62,677 bases of DNA from Cysteiniphilum litorale (GCF_003428165.1 NZ_QLIQ01000017.1:1-62677); one strand, 5' to 3'; positions 1-8,909 are shown, counted from the stretch's first letter. Notes: generated from the sequence alone by a model not told the origin. Numbers and translations: made by a program.

Positions 1-1
1 G

Positions 2-121
2 AAAAACTGCTATGAGTTATCCAGAGAGTTATTTAAAAGTGTCATTGCTAAGTTTGTGACTGAGTTCGCACCATCGATGGAATCGCTACTACCAAAATTC
101 ATGCCATCCATCAATGCGTAA
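2..121 (+). CDS. C-terminal end of an unidentified gene (partial)
   Basis: An open frame enters from the left edge and stops with TAA at 119-121, giving about 39 residues ending FMPSINA. The peptide is amphipathic and shows no motif I recognise. It may be the true end of a gene lying mostly outside the window, or a remnant, since the next 450 bases look like decayed coding sequence. Confidence 0.25.
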   Translation, partial: KNCYELSRELFKSVIAKFVTEFAPSMESLLPKFMPSINA

Positions 122-162
122 GTCCTAATCTTATCTTAGCTTCCCCCATCATTCTTTTTGGT

Positions 163-315
163 ATGGATGTTGCATTTGCGCAATTATTTTTGCATATCAA
201 ATTAGGAAGGTTTCCTAATGGGCAGTTTACTGTTTTGGCAGTTTTAGCAGTCTATGCCTTTGTGATTAGCAGCCTTTTCATTCTAAACAGTCTAGTGAGG
301 CATGTGAAAAAGTAA
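163..315 (+). other. Possible small membrane protein or gene remnant
   Basis: A frame open from about position 64 contains an ATG at 163 and stops at 315. From that ATG it would encode 50 residues with one clear hydrophobic segment (VLAVLAVYAFVISSLFIL) followed by a basic tail ending HVKK, the layout of a single-pass membrane peptide. No ribosome binding site precedes the ATG and the frame continues upstream, so it may equally be the tail of a broken membrane-protein gene. Confidence 0.2.
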
Positions 316-364
316 CAACGACCATAAAGTTACAGGCAACGCGTTACGTATAAAGCAATAATGA

Positions 365-469
365 TTGATACAATGGCACATACTTGGTGCTGCACAAACC
401 AACGGTATTAAAATCTTGGGCGTTACTGAGAAAGATATTAAGCACGTTCTTGCACGTGACTTATTTTGA
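365..469 (+). pseudogene. Decayed gene fragment
   Basis: A frame open between two stops encodes a protein-like tail (NGIKILGVTEKDIKHVLARDL) ending at TGA 467-469. An upstream ATG at 361 lies in another frame and stops early. The ILGVTEKDI-K-VL pattern is reminiscent of the C-terminal helix of some amidohydrolase-type enzymes, but 30 residues are too few to name a family. I read positions 1-573 as a gene graveyard with no intact gene. Confidence 0.2.
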
Positions 470-573
470 GGTAAGATCAAGCCGTAAAACACATAGAATA
501 AAGATCAAAACTGCTTGAATTAATAACTATAAAAGGTGATCATTAGTGCAAGTTTATATTAACAAATCTTCTG

Positions 574-1326
574 ATGTTGCCTATGATGTATAACAGTGAG
601 TCTTATGGTGTGATAAGTAGCTATGTCCATTCTGATGAAAAGGATGAGCTTATAGCAAAATTTGCAAAGGACATGCAAGGAAGAGTGATCGCTTGCAATA
701 AAGCATATCTGCACTATGCCGGATTTAGGAAAGAATCTGATCTATTGGGGAAAAGTGCATCACAAGTGCCGTTATGGCGTGATATTTATGAGTTTTGTCT
801 GTTGGGTGAAATGGTTGTTTTAAAAAGTGGCACAAAATACCTTAATATAGAAAATTTTCCGCTGCCATTTGGTGGTTCAAACATAGTAATCACAGAGAAG
901 GAGCCATTATTTATTGAAGGTAGAGTTTGCGGTTTATTAGGGCGTTCTAAACCACTTTTAGGCGATGCGGGTATTACAATAGATAAGAACCCACTAGGTA
1001 GAGAAATTATAACGATTAGCAACCGCTACTTTCATACGATTGAATTACCACTTAAGTTGTTCAAAGTACTGATTTATGCTACTTGGTTTCAACTGGATTA
1101 TAAGGCAATTGCTGAGCTACTGTTTTGTTCAGAAAGTACAGTGAAAAAGCACTTTAGCACGTTGTATGACTATTTCGTATTGTATAACAAACAAAGAAAT
1201 CTTTATGAGTTAAAACGGATTGCTAACTTATTTATTAATCAGGTTGTTGTTGATATATGTTTTGATGTCTACAAACGCACCAAACTCAAACGTCCGAACT
1301 ATACTGTTAAGTTAATATTTGATTGA
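574..1326 (+). CDS. PAS-domain LuxR-type transcription regulator
   Basis: About 250 residues. The N-terminal part (roughly 25-125) looks like a PAS sensor fold, with the phrase DMQGRVIACNKAYLHYAGF typical of its opening strands and helix. The C-terminal part (roughly 170-225) is a LuxR/FixJ-type helix-turn-helix, with the recognition-helix region CSESTVKKHF. It should be a cytoplasmic DNA-binding regulator responding to a small ligand or redox cue; the signal is unknown. It is a clear paralogue of the gene at 2449-3210, and the two flank a third LuxR-type gene. Starts at 574, 583 and 586 are all possible and none has a good ribosome binding site. Adjacency suggests control of the nearby secreted Rhs locus, which is inference. 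Confidence 0.75.
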   Translation: MLPMMYNSESYGVISSYVHSDEKDELIAKFAKDMQGRVIACNKAYLHYAGFRKESDLLGKSASQVPLWRDIYEFCLLGEMVVLKSGTKYLNIENFPLPFGGSNIVITEKEPLFIEGRVCGLLGRSKPLLGDAGITIDKNPLGREIITISNRYFHTIELPLKLFKVLIYATWFQLDYKAIAELLFCSESTVKKHFSTLYDYFVLYNKQRNLYELKRIANLFINQVVVDICFDVYKRTKLKRPNYTVKLIFD

Positions 1327-1348
1327 TCGATATACATGTCTGTATGAT

Positions 1349-2170
1349 TTATAGTTGATGGAGATGTTTTAAGCGAATAAATACATAGGCAATAATTTCA
1401 GGCATGGATTTTACGAGATGATAGAGTTCATATTTGTTACTACATCCTAGACACTCACGGATGTATTCCAATCGATTTTCAATAGTACGTCTAGATTTTT
1501 TGAGGGTTAGAGCAATATCATTGGCATTAATATCACCAAAATAAAGGGCTTTAAGGATTAAAATATCTGTCATTGATAGGCTTTGTATTTCAGGAAATTG
1601 AGCAAAGAAGCGATCTAATATTCTAGGAGTGTCACGCAAGGCTATTAAGTCAGCGCTAATATTGCAAGCCTCATAGAAGCTTTTATTGGGGTGAAAAAAT
1701 GCTTCAAAATCATTCATAATCTTATGTGCTATGTTATGATTCAGTGGTGAGTTTAAGTTGATAAATTCATTGCTAAGTACCCCTAGTAGTGAAATAGATG
1801 CATCGAAATTATGCTTAATGAAAATATTATAACTGCCAATGATCGGGTTTTGTTGCATGTAGCGGTCAAATTGCAGTATTCGCTCATTGTTTTTTTGTGT
1901 TAAAACATCGGTATAACGACCATATTTTCCAAATCCCAGCATATGTTCGTATACATAGGATTTGTCATGGATCTTGTCGTCAAAGGAATACCAGATCTCA
2001 GATACTTCTTTTGACATGAGCGGCAGGTTGTAGACTGTCCCATCTAGTAGTAAATGACTATACCAAGCTTCCTTTGCATAGAGTTCTTGACGTAGACGTT
2101 TTTGAAATGACAAAAATTTTCTATAATGACGTTGGTAAACAGTATGGTAGATTTCATCAATAACACTCAT
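1349..2170 (-). CDS. LuxR-type HTH regulator
   Basis: 273 residues. The last 65 residues form a LuxR-like helix-turn-helix (ILKALYFGDINANDIALTL, then KKSRRTIENRLEYI). The first 200 residues are soluble and mostly helical, have no domain I can name, and may be the sensing part. The gene faces the PAS-LuxR gene at 574 convergently (22 bp between stops) and diverges from its paralogue at 2449 across a 278-bp AT-rich region. That shared region contains an inverted CTTATT/AATAAG pair near 2187-2208 and probably carries promoters for both. Confidence 0.65.
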   Translation of the reverse strand: MSVIDEIYHTVYQRHYRKFLSFQKRLRQELYAKEAWYSHLLLDGTVYNLPLMSKEVSEIWYSFDDKIHDKSYVYEHMLGFGKYGRYTDVLTQKNNERILQFDRYMQQNPIIGSYNIFIKHNFDASISLLGVLSNEFINLNSPLNHNIAHKIMNDFEAFFHPNKSFYEACNISADLIALRDTPRILDRFFAQFPEIQSLSMTDILILKALYFGDINANDIALTLKKSRRTIENRLEYIRECLGCSNKYELYHLVKSMPEIIAYVFIRLKHLHQL

Positions 2171-2448
2171 AGCTTATGGGGGCTTACTTATTGTTCTATT
2201 TGAATAAGGGCATAATTCTAAATTTTCCCATGATTATTTGCGTATTTTGCCTAAAGCAAGATTGGCAAGTGGGCATTCTAGAGTAAGCGGTAGCAATAGG
2301 CAAATGAAAAAAAATTAAAAGATCACTTATAGTGTGTTATTTGCACTGATAAGAGTAAAATTACTCTGTCATAAATATTTGTTGAGCAGTATAAATAGCC
2401 TGTAAGTTATCATTAAGTTGATGAATTTTAGAGATAAATATATGGGTG

Positions 2449-3210
2449 ATGATAGAAATGCATGGAAATAAGCTAAAGCAAATAATAACTAGTTATGTTG
2501 AAATGGTGGATAAAGAGTCAGGAGTTGCCAGATTTGCCAAAGATTTAAATGGGAGAGTTATTGCATGTAACCAGTCGTATTATCAATTAGCAGGCTACTC
2601 AAGTGCAGCACAGTTGATAGGAAAGACGGCTGCTGAAGTGAGCGCTTGGCAGAATTTGTATGCATTTTGCATATTGGGTGAGCATATTGTGCTAAAAAGT
2701 GGGACTAAATATCTTAATTTAGAACGTTTCCCAGGACCCTTTGGTGAATCTGATCTCGTTGTCACAGAAAAGGAGCCTGTTATTGTTGATGGACGAATTT
2801 GTGGCTTGGTTGGGCGATCAAAACCCTTAAATCTTGAGCTTAAAGTAGATATTCGTAAGGATAAATATTTAAGAGAGGTAGTCATAGTTGATAATCGTTA
2901 TTTTCACACCATTAATTTACCTATCAAGCTTTTTAAAGTTTTGATTTATGCCACTTGGTGGCAATTAGATTATAAAGCAATTGCACAGTTACTTTTTTGT
3001 TCAGAAAGTACGGTAAAAAAGCATTTTGGTGCACTGTATGATTATTTTCAACTGTATGACAAACAACGCAACTTATATGAGTTGAAAAAAATTGCGAATC
3101 TATTTCTTACGCAAGAAATTGTCGATTTATGTTTTGGTGTCTATAAGAAAAGTAATCTAAGGCGTCCAAATAGTCTATCTAATCTGGCATTTAAATATGC
3201 GTGTTTGTGA
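2449..3210 (+). CDS. PAS-domain LuxR-type transcription regulator (paralogue)
   Basis: About 253 residues with the same layout as the gene at 574: PAS-like sensor at about 20-120 (DLNGRVIACNQSYYQLAGY) and LuxR-type helix-turn-helix at about 170-220 (AIAQLLFCSESTVKKHFGAL). The two are similar over their whole length, so they arose by duplication of a complete gene. A GTG at 2446 lies directly before the ATG at 2449; neither has a convincing Shine-Dalgarno sequence. It ends 36 bp before the convergent Rhs cartridge gene at 3247-4956. Sensor ligand and targets cannot be read from the sequence. Confidence 0.75.
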   Translation: MIEMHGNKLKQIITSYVEMVDKESGVARFAKDLNGRVIACNQSYYQLAGYSSAAQLIGKTAAEVSAWQNLYAFCILGEHIVLKSGTKYLNLERFPGPFGESDLVVTEKEPVIVDGRICGLVGRSKPLNLELKVDIRKDKYLREVVIVDNRYFHTINLPIKLFKVLIYATWWQLDYKAIAQLLFCSESTVKKHFGALYDYFQLYDKQRNLYELKKIANLFLTQEIVDLCFGVYKKSNLRRPNSLSNLAFKYACL

Positions 3211-3246
3211 GATAGGAAGATGGTTGGTTAATGGTGAAAAAAGCTG

Positions 3247-4956
3247 TCATCGAAAGAAATGATTGTCGATGCTTGCGTGCCAAGTAATGGTTTCAGTGGT
3301 TAGGTTTGCAGTGAAGCCGTATTGAACTGCTGCAGGATGCTTTAACTCAATTATGTCTAAGTTTGCAGAATTTTTAGTTGTCCACGTATCATGAAATGTA
3401 CCAGTTACTGTTTTATTTTGTAAATTTATTTCATAACATACTTTTTGAGTTTGAGAGCCATTTGCAATACCCCATTGAGCTACGACTTCTTTTACAACAG
3501 AAGCAAATGATGATTGATTTGCAATTTTCTTATAAATGTCATTTAAATCAAGTTGGGTAACATTTTCGCGGGTTATGTTATGGACTGTGCCATTTTCATC
3601 AATAAGTGTGAGTTTATTTCTGCCCAAATCAATATCAAATGATTCTAGGCTATTGTTATTAAATTCAGATAATCGAAACGTACCGATCATCGAGACAGGC
3701 AGTGTTTGAACTATACCCATAGCAGCTCCCGTGACTGTGCCAATCGCAGCATTCGTCAAAAAGCTGTTAGTATTAAAGCCTTGTTGAGCACCTAACGCCA
3801 TAGCTAAACCTTGCGAAGTAGCTGCTTGTGTGATAGCACCTGCCGCAGCTGAAGCAACAATAGCGCCAGTAGTTCCGGCAATAGCAGGACTCAGTAAGGC
3901 ACCTGTACCACTACTGACAATACCGGTAGCTTCAGCACTTCCTGCGGCAATCACAGCATTCTTCCAGCCAGTTGATTTCATTTGCTGTTGCCAGTTTTGA
4001 TGATAGGTTGCATTGTTAATAGAGTCTGTGGCAATGGAGGCTGTGACAGCCCCAAAGGCAGCCGAAGGGATCACAAATGCTAGAGGTCCTGCTAAAGGCA
4101 TCAATGCAATCGGCGCGAGTGTGCCAAATATGGTAGAACCGCCGTGACCCCAAATCTTCTGCCATACACTGCTATGCCCTGAAGGGTCAAACGCCATAAT
4201 TGGGTTGTTGTCGCTATAGGTATAGCCATTGATACCGCCTGCGTCAAAGGGTGACAGACTATCTTGCTGCATAAACTGACGTAACTGTGGGTTATAGGCG
4301 CGATAGCCATTCCCTAAAAATTGCAAACCTGAAGTGTGATCACTCAATATACCGTTATAAGTTTTACTTGAGCTGTCTAAATCAAATACATCAAAGGGTT
4401 TTGGATCATGGGCTAAGGCATCACTTTCAAAGCCAAACGGTAAGTAGCGGTAATAGTGTTGCAGTTTGTTGTGATGATCGATCAAACTAATGGTGCTGCC
4501 AAGATTATCTTTAACATAAAAGCGTTTTTGTATGCCTGAAGGGTTAATGCGTAGTAAAGCTGCTTCGCTGTAATAATTTAAATTGCCATTTTGTAGATCG
4601 CCGTTAATGGCACCGTGGTTGTAGTAATGATAAAGAGGCTCGGCGTTGTTGACTATTTGTTTAATCTGCTGACCCATAGCACTATAGTGGTAGTGGATAA
4701 TAGCACCATCTTTTTGGATGATTTTAACCAGCTCATCATTGCTACCATAGATGAGGTGATTCTCATTGTTATCAAAAATGATATTGCCATTTTGATCTTG
4801 TTGGACATTTATGATTGTATTATCATCAATGACATGGGTAAGTTGCATAGCTAAAGGATTAAAAGTGCTTGCATGACCCGTATTACAGTAGCAAAGCATG
4901 ATTGTGAAAAGTACAATCGCATTTTTAAGTCTGAAGGAGATTAAGTTATCTTTCAT
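3247..4956 (-). CDS. Secreted Rhs-core cartridge protein 1, beta-rich variable tip
   Basis: 569 residues. A Sec-type signal sequence occupies about 1-30. It is followed by one or two YD-type repeats (DQNGNIIFDN, IIHYHYSAMGQQ) and a complete Rhs-repeat-associated core at about 147-261, with DNLGSTISLID, YYRYLPFGF, FLGNGYRAYNP, QDSLSPFDAGG and the terminal DPSGH. That SPF-GGIN-Y-DPSGH form resembles the TcC subunits of Tc toxins more than enterobacterial Rhs. Residues 275-415 are glycine/alanine-rich and hydrophobic. The last 150 residues are unique to this copy, alternate like beta strands and match nothing I know. It lacks the long YD shell; I infer that it works with the shell encoded at 15415-19395. 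It is a tandem duplicate of the next gene. Confidence 0.8.
   Translation of the reverse strand: MKDNLISFRLKNAIVLFTIMLCYCNTGHASTFNPLAMQLTHVIDDNTIINVQQDQNGNIIFDNNENHLIYGSNDELVKIIQKDGAIIHYHYSAMGQQIKQIVNNAEPLYHYYNHGAINGDLQNGNLNYYSEAALLRINPSGIQKRFYVKDNLGSTISLIDHHNKLQHYYRYLPFGFESDALAHDPKPFDVFDLDSSSKTYNGILSDHTSGLQFLGNGYRAYNPQLRQFMQQDSLSPFDAGGINGYTYSDNNPIMAFDPSGHSSVWQKIWGHGGSTIFGTLAPIALMPLAGPLAFVIPSAAFGAVTASIATDSINNATYHQNWQQQMKSTGWKNAVIAAGSAEATGIVSSGTGALLSPAIAGTTGAIVASAAAGAITQAATSQGLAMALGAQQGFNTNSFLTNAAIGTVTGAAMGIVQTLPVSMIGTFRLSEFNNNSLESFDIDLGRNKLTLIDENGTVHNITRENVTQLDLNDIYKKIANQSSFASVVKEVVAQWGIANGSQTQKVCYEINLQNKTVTGTFHDTWTTKNSANLDIIELKHPAAVQYGFTANLTTETITWHASIDNHFFR
4139..4397. repeat. 259-bp perfect repeat shared by two Rhs cartridges, copy 1
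   Basis: Bases 4139-4397 are identical to 5861-6119 (offset 1722). They encode the second half of the Rhs core, from the aspartate-rich linker through DPSGH. Flanking coding sequence is similar but clearly less than identical, so the core looks freshly homogenised by recombination or strongly constrained at the DNA level. Confidence 0.9.
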
Positions 4957-5040
4957 AAAATGATCCGTAAAATGATTGATGATGGATATATATGTAAAAA
5001 ATGTTCGATTTAAAAATGAGCTTGATATACAGAGCTATTT

Positions 5041-6708
5041 CTATACTCCATGTGTATAAGGCTGTTTTAGTCTCAAGATTGTATTCTCTAGTATAGTGAT
5101 TTCATCGATCTGAAGTCGCATTACCGATGCATGTACAGTTTGGTTAGCTTGTAGCGTCGCTACCTGATCTTCTAAATAGCTTACTTGAGCTGCATGAATA
5201 GCTTCCAACTGTCTATAATTGTCTGTGACGGTCTGTAGTTCATTCTCTAATCTTTGTCTTGCTGTAAGTTCATTACCATGCTCGATCATATACATGACGA
5301 CGTCATTATGTAGTGATTCAATATAATTATTTAATGGAGTTTCACCACTGGCAGGAGTTCGTACATATAAACCTTCTAATTGTGGGGTTTTTCCATCAGG
5401 TTTAACAATAATTTTCTTTGGGGTAGTTTGTATAATTCCTGCTGCTATGCCAATTGCAGTGCCAATCGCAGCATTTGTCACAAAGCTTTCAATATTAAAG
5501 CCTTGTTGCGTGCCTAACGCCATAGCTAAACTTTGAGATGTACCTGCCTGTGTGATAGCACCTGCAGCAGCTGAGGCGATAACAGCGCCAGTAGTTCCGG
5601 CAATAGCAGGACTCAGTAAGGCACCTGTACCACTACTGACAATACCAGTAGCTTCGGCACTTCCTGCAGCAATCACGGCATTTTTCCAACCGGTTGATTT
5701 CATCTGTTGTTGCCAGTTTTGATGATAGGTTGCATTGTTAATGGAATCTGCGGCAATGGAGGCTGCGGCTGCACCAAAGGCAACCGAAGGGATGACAAAT
5801 GCTAATGGTCCTGCTAAAGGCATTAGTGCGATCGGTGCAATCGTGCTAAATATAGTTGAGCCGCCGTGACCCCAAATCTTCTGCCATACACTGCTATGCC
5901 CTGAAGGGTCAAACGCCATAATTGGGTTGTTGTCGCTATAGGTATAGCCATTGATACCGCCTGCGTCAAAGGGTGACAGACTATCTTGCTGCATAAACTG
6001 ACGTAACTGTGGGTTATAGGCGCGATAGCCATTCCCTAAAAATTGCAAACCTGAAGTGTGATCACTCAATATACCGTTATAAGTTTTACTTGAGCTGTCT
6101 AAATCAAATACATCAAAGGACTTTGGATCATGGTCTAAGACATCACTTTCAAAACCAAAGGGTAAGTAGCGATAATAGTGTTGCAATTTATTGTGATGAT
6201 CGATCAGACTAATGGTGCTGCCTAGATTATCTTTAACATAGAAATGCTTCTGTATGCCAGAAGGGGTGATGCGTAGTAAAGCTGCTTCGGTGTAATAATT
6301 TAAATTACCATTTTGCAGATCTTCATTGATGGCACCGTTGTTGTAGTAATGATAGAGTGCTTCTGCATTATTAACGGTTTGTTTAATTTGCTGACCCACA
6401 GCATTATAGTGATAGTAGATAATAGCACCATCTTTTTGAGTTATTTTAATTAGTTTATCATTGCTGTCATAACTAAGCTGATTTTCGTTGTTATCAAAAA
6501 TGATATTGCCATTTTGATCATATTGAATGGGTTGTGCAGCGTTATCTTCAATAACGTAATGTAATAAATTTGCTTTATCTATGACTTGGCGGGTAGATGT
6601 AAATGTTGGAAGTGCATAGCTTTGATTGCCTAATGTTGATAGCAATATCGTAGACATCACTATTCCAAAATGATGACGTTTGTGCTTTGTGAGGTTACTT
6701 ATTCCCAT
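5041..6708 (-). CDS. Secreted Rhs-core cartridge protein 2, coiled-coil tip
   Basis: I choose the ATG at 6708 (555 residues) because GGAG lies 10 bases upstream and a signal sequence follows directly (FGIVMSTILLSTLGNQSYA); the frame itself is open to 6825. The body is nearly identical to cartridge 1: YD repeats, Rhs core ending DPSGH at about residues 267-271, then the same glycine/alanine-rich hydrophobic stretch with QQMKSTGWKNAV. The two proteins part company soon after NAAIGT. Here the tip has a Pro/Gly-rich link (KKIIVKPDGKTP) and about 65 residues with heptad-like spacing, probably a coiled coil. No enzyme motif is visible in the tip. The same fold with a different end is the hallmark of polymorphic Rhs effectors. 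Confidence 0.8.
   Translation of the reverse strand: MGISNLTKHKRHHFGIVMSTILLSTLGNQSYALPTFTSTRQVIDKANLLHYVIEDNAAQPIQYDQNGNIIFDNNENQLSYDSNDKLIKITQKDGAIIYYHYNAVGQQIKQTVNNAEALYHYYNNGAINEDLQNGNLNYYTEAALLRITPSGIQKHFYVKDNLGSTISLIDHHNKLQHYYRYLPFGFESDVLDHDPKSFDVFDLDSSSKTYNGILSDHTSGLQFLGNGYRAYNPQLRQFMQQDSLSPFDAGGINGYTYSDNNPIMAFDPSGHSSVWQKIWGHGGSTIFSTIAPIALMPLAGPLAFVIPSVAFGAAAASIAADSINNATYHQNWQQQMKSTGWKNAVIAAGSAEATGIVSSGTGALLSPAIAGTTGAVIASAAAGAITQAGTSQSLAMALGTQQGFNIESFVTNAAIGTAIGIAAGIIQTTPKKIIVKPDGKTPQLEGLYVRTPASGETPLNNYIESLHNDVVMYMIEHGNELTARQRLENELQTVTDNYRQLEAIHAAQVSYLEDQVATLQANQTVHASVMRLQIDEITILENTILRLKQPYTHGV
5861..6119. repeat. 259-bp perfect repeat shared by two Rhs cartridges, copy 2
   Basis: Second copy of the segment at 4139-4397. 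The mismatches that end the identity are A/G at the left (4138 against 5860) and G/A at the right (4398 against 6120). Confidence 0.9.
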
Positions 6709-6970
6709 TGATTGATTACTCCATAGTTTATTGATGCAGATAAGTGTATGAGTACCTAACATAATAAAAGAGTGACCTACGGTTATGTTTAGTGATTGCC
6801 CAAATAAAACGTTAGTCAAGCACAAAATAACTTAGGGTTACTATTCGGGGAGAAGTGTATCTACTAAAGTGTGTTGACTACTTACTATCTAAAATCATAT
6901 TAAAATTAATGCTTTAAAAGACGGCTTGGTAGATAAATATGAACTGTATAAACAAAAGGAGCTATTGCTA

Positions 6971-7438
6971 ATGAAATTTAAACAGTTAAGTGCTATGGCA
7001 TCATTACTCACAAGTGGAGGGTGTTTTGCATCATCACTTCATCCTGTGACATTTCAAAATGATACAAATGATACTGGGTTATCAGTAAATTACATCACGG
7101 GGCACAAATATTCAAAATGTATAAGTTATGTTAGCCCACAAGCATTAATGATTGCACCTGATGGGGCTGAAATATCTAATTTTAAGGACAGAGATAATAA
7201 TTCATGTTCTAAAGCAAATAAGCGCGCATCATGGATTTTGAAAGTGGCAGGGGGTGGTGAGGCGATTATTACATTCAAACGCGAGCCCAGTAGCAAAGAT
7301 ATTTTTAATGTCTATACTTGGAACGAATTTCTTGTGGTTAATGGAGAAAAGGTCAAGGCAAATGATGTTATCCCGCTTGGAAATTATCAGCTTAAAATTA
7401 ATAGCATGAATTATGTAACAGTAATCCCAAAAAAGTAA
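6971..7438 (+). CDS. Small secreted two-cysteine protein, paralogue A
   Basis: 155 residues from the ATG at 6971, which has AAGGAG 9 bases upstream; the frame is open from 6926 but the signal sequence starts at 6971. After a signal peptide ending near CFASS the mature protein starts HPVTFQNDTND. It carries the family pattern GHKYSKC-SYV and DRDNNSCSKANKRASW. The two cysteines in these motifs are conserved in all four local paralogues and could form a disulphide. The rest looks like a small beta sandwich (ITFKREP, FLVVNGEKV). I do not recognise the family; the outline loosely recalls aegerolysin-like or actinoporin-like beta proteins, which is only an impression. It is co-oriented with the next paralogue and divergent from cartridge 2. 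Confidence 0.7.
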   Translation: MKFKQLSAMASLLTSGGCFASSLHPVTFQNDTNDTGLSVNYITGHKYSKCISYVSPQALMIAPDGAEISNFKDRDNNSCSKANKRASWILKVAGGGEAIITFKREPSSKDIFNVYTWNEFLVVNGEKVKANDVIPLGNYQLKINSMNYVTVIPKK

Positions 7439-7480
7439 AGGTTTGATTATTTGAAATACAACACATACAGAGAAGTGGTT

Positions 7481-7924
7481 ATGCAGAATAAACATATATT
7501 AACAGGCGGGATGCTATTGGTAGCAGCTTTTGGTTTTGCTGCAAGTTCGCACCCCGTCAATTTTCATAATGATAGAAAAGATACAGCGATAAGTATCCAG
7601 TATTTAACAGGGCATAAATACTCAAAATGTGTTTCGTATGTGCGCCCGCCAACACTCATGGTGAACCCAGGTCAGGTGCAAACATCTACCTTTAGAGATA
7701 AAGATCATCTAAGCTGTAATGGTATAGATAAATATGCCTCTTGGCTGATAAGAACTGTAGATGATGCATCTGCTATTGTTACTTTAAGACATGATCGAAC
7801 TGGTGATTGGGTGACTTATATAGAGATTAATGGGCATATAGTCAATAATGGCGATACAGTGCCAATTAATGGCGGAAAATATGCTCTACGCGTAGATAAT
7901 AATGAGAATATTGTATTTTATTGA
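7481..7924 (+). CDS. Small secreted two-cysteine protein, paralogue B
   Basis: 147 residues from the ATG at 7481; the frame also runs back to a TTG at 7451, but the signal peptide (LLVAAFGFAASS) fits the ATG. The mature protein begins HPVNFHNDRKDTAISIQYL and keeps GHKYSKCVSYV and DKDHLSCNGIDKYASW, so both family cysteines are present. It follows paralogue A by 42 bp and is probably co-transcribed with it. Function unknown; secretion and position next to the Rhs cartridges suggest a part in the same system. Confidence 0.7.
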   Translation: MQNKHILTGGMLLVAAFGFAASSHPVNFHNDRKDTAISIQYLTGHKYSKCVSYVRPPTLMVNPGQVQTSTFRDKDHLSCNGIDKYASWLIRTVDDASAIVTLRHDRTGDWVTYIEINGHIVNNGDTVPINGGKYALRVDNNENIVFY

Positions 7925-8088
7925 TTTGTCATGAGGCATTGGCTCGTGATGGCAGCGTGGATGAGCGTAGGGGAGTGCGCTAGATACCGCCCATAAGCTA
8001 TTGTGTAGCATTTATACCATTGAATTTTACGCCCTTTTGAGTGATTGATATTTTAGCAATAGCGAATGCGTTAAGAAACAATGAATAG

Positions 8089-8886
8089 TTAATTTAGTGT
8101 ATGTTGTAGTGTGTTTATCAGCCAAGCAATTGGTTTTTGGCTTTGTTCATCTAAATCCACTAAATGTGATCCTAAGTGTCCACCATTAAATGCTTTGGCG
8201 ATCACTGGCACCTTAGCAAGTTGCAGTTTCTCACTATACAGTTGACCTTGCTCAAAAAGAGAATCCTCGTTGTTTAGCACAATAATGCTTGTCGGCATGT
8301 TCTCAAGCTGTGCATACAAAGGAGAGTATAATGTATTCTTCAAATCATTAGGGTCATGAATATAAGCATCGCGAAAATTTAGATATTTTCCGGGATTAAC
8401 CATGTCAATGATTGGATTAATTAATATTTGTGCTTGAAGTTCCAGTTGATTTACCTCTTTATCTAATAATGCGCATACGGTTGCAATATTTGCTCCCGCG
8501 CTATCCCCAATTACTGCTAGCTTGCTTTCATATCGGTGAATAAAACATAGTGCTTTGTAACATGAGTTGATAACCATGTCACTTTTATGCTCAGGTGCTA
8601 AAGGATATTCTATTGAAAGCACTTTACACCCGACTTTTTGTGAAAGCATGCGGCATAAATTATCATGTGAGTCAATGCTGCCTGCAACAAAGCCTCCACC
8701 ATGAAAAAATACTAAGGTTGTCTCTTTTAGTAAACCTTCAGGTTGATAAAGTCGTGCATTCATATTTACGAATTGTTTATCCAGATTAAATGCATTGGTA
8801 ATTTCTCCTGTAAAAGGATAAACGGGGGAGTTCATGCTAATATTTTGTAATCTTTCTCGTAGTTGTTGAACGCTGGGAGTAGACAT
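8089..8886 (-). CDS. Alpha/beta hydrolase, HSL-type esterase
   Basis: 265 residues, no signal peptide, so cytoplasmic. It has the hormone-sensitive-lipase family features: HGGGF at about residue 64 for the oxyanion hole, the nucleophile elbow GDSAG at about 126, and a late acid-histidine region around NNEDSLF and GGHLGSH. Such enzymes hydrolyse short acyl esters. AAGGA sits 8 bases before the ATG. It is last in the nine-gene minus-strand run and follows the GDSL lipase by 23 bp. It is somewhat shorter than the usual 300 residues but keeps all catalytic motifs. Confidence 0.8.
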   Translation of the reverse strand: MSTPSVQQLRERLQNISMNSPVYPFTGEITNAFNLDKQFVNMNARLYQPEGLLKETTLVFFHGGGFVAGSIDSHDNLCRMLSQKVGCKVLSIEYPLAPEHKSDMVINSCYKALCFIHRYESKLAVIGDSAGANIATVCALLDKEVNQLELQAQILINPIIDMVNPGKYLNFRDAYIHDPNDLKNTLYSPLYAQLENMPTSIIVLNNEDSLFEQGQLYSEKLQLAKVPVIAKAFNGGHLGSHLVDLDEQSQKPIAWLINTLQHTLN

Positions 8887-8909
8887 CAGGTTTTCCTTAG
8901 TTTTGTTTG

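Noticed and set aside
5823-6212. Open frames on the other frames of the Rhs core that recur in both cartridges
   Set aside because: They recur only because the underlying DNA is repeated; they have no ribosome site and are shadows of the Rhs genes.
7925-8088. Shared GGGGAGTGCGC motif near 7970 and 53835
   Set aside because: Only 11 bases match and the surroundings differ, so chance is sufficient.
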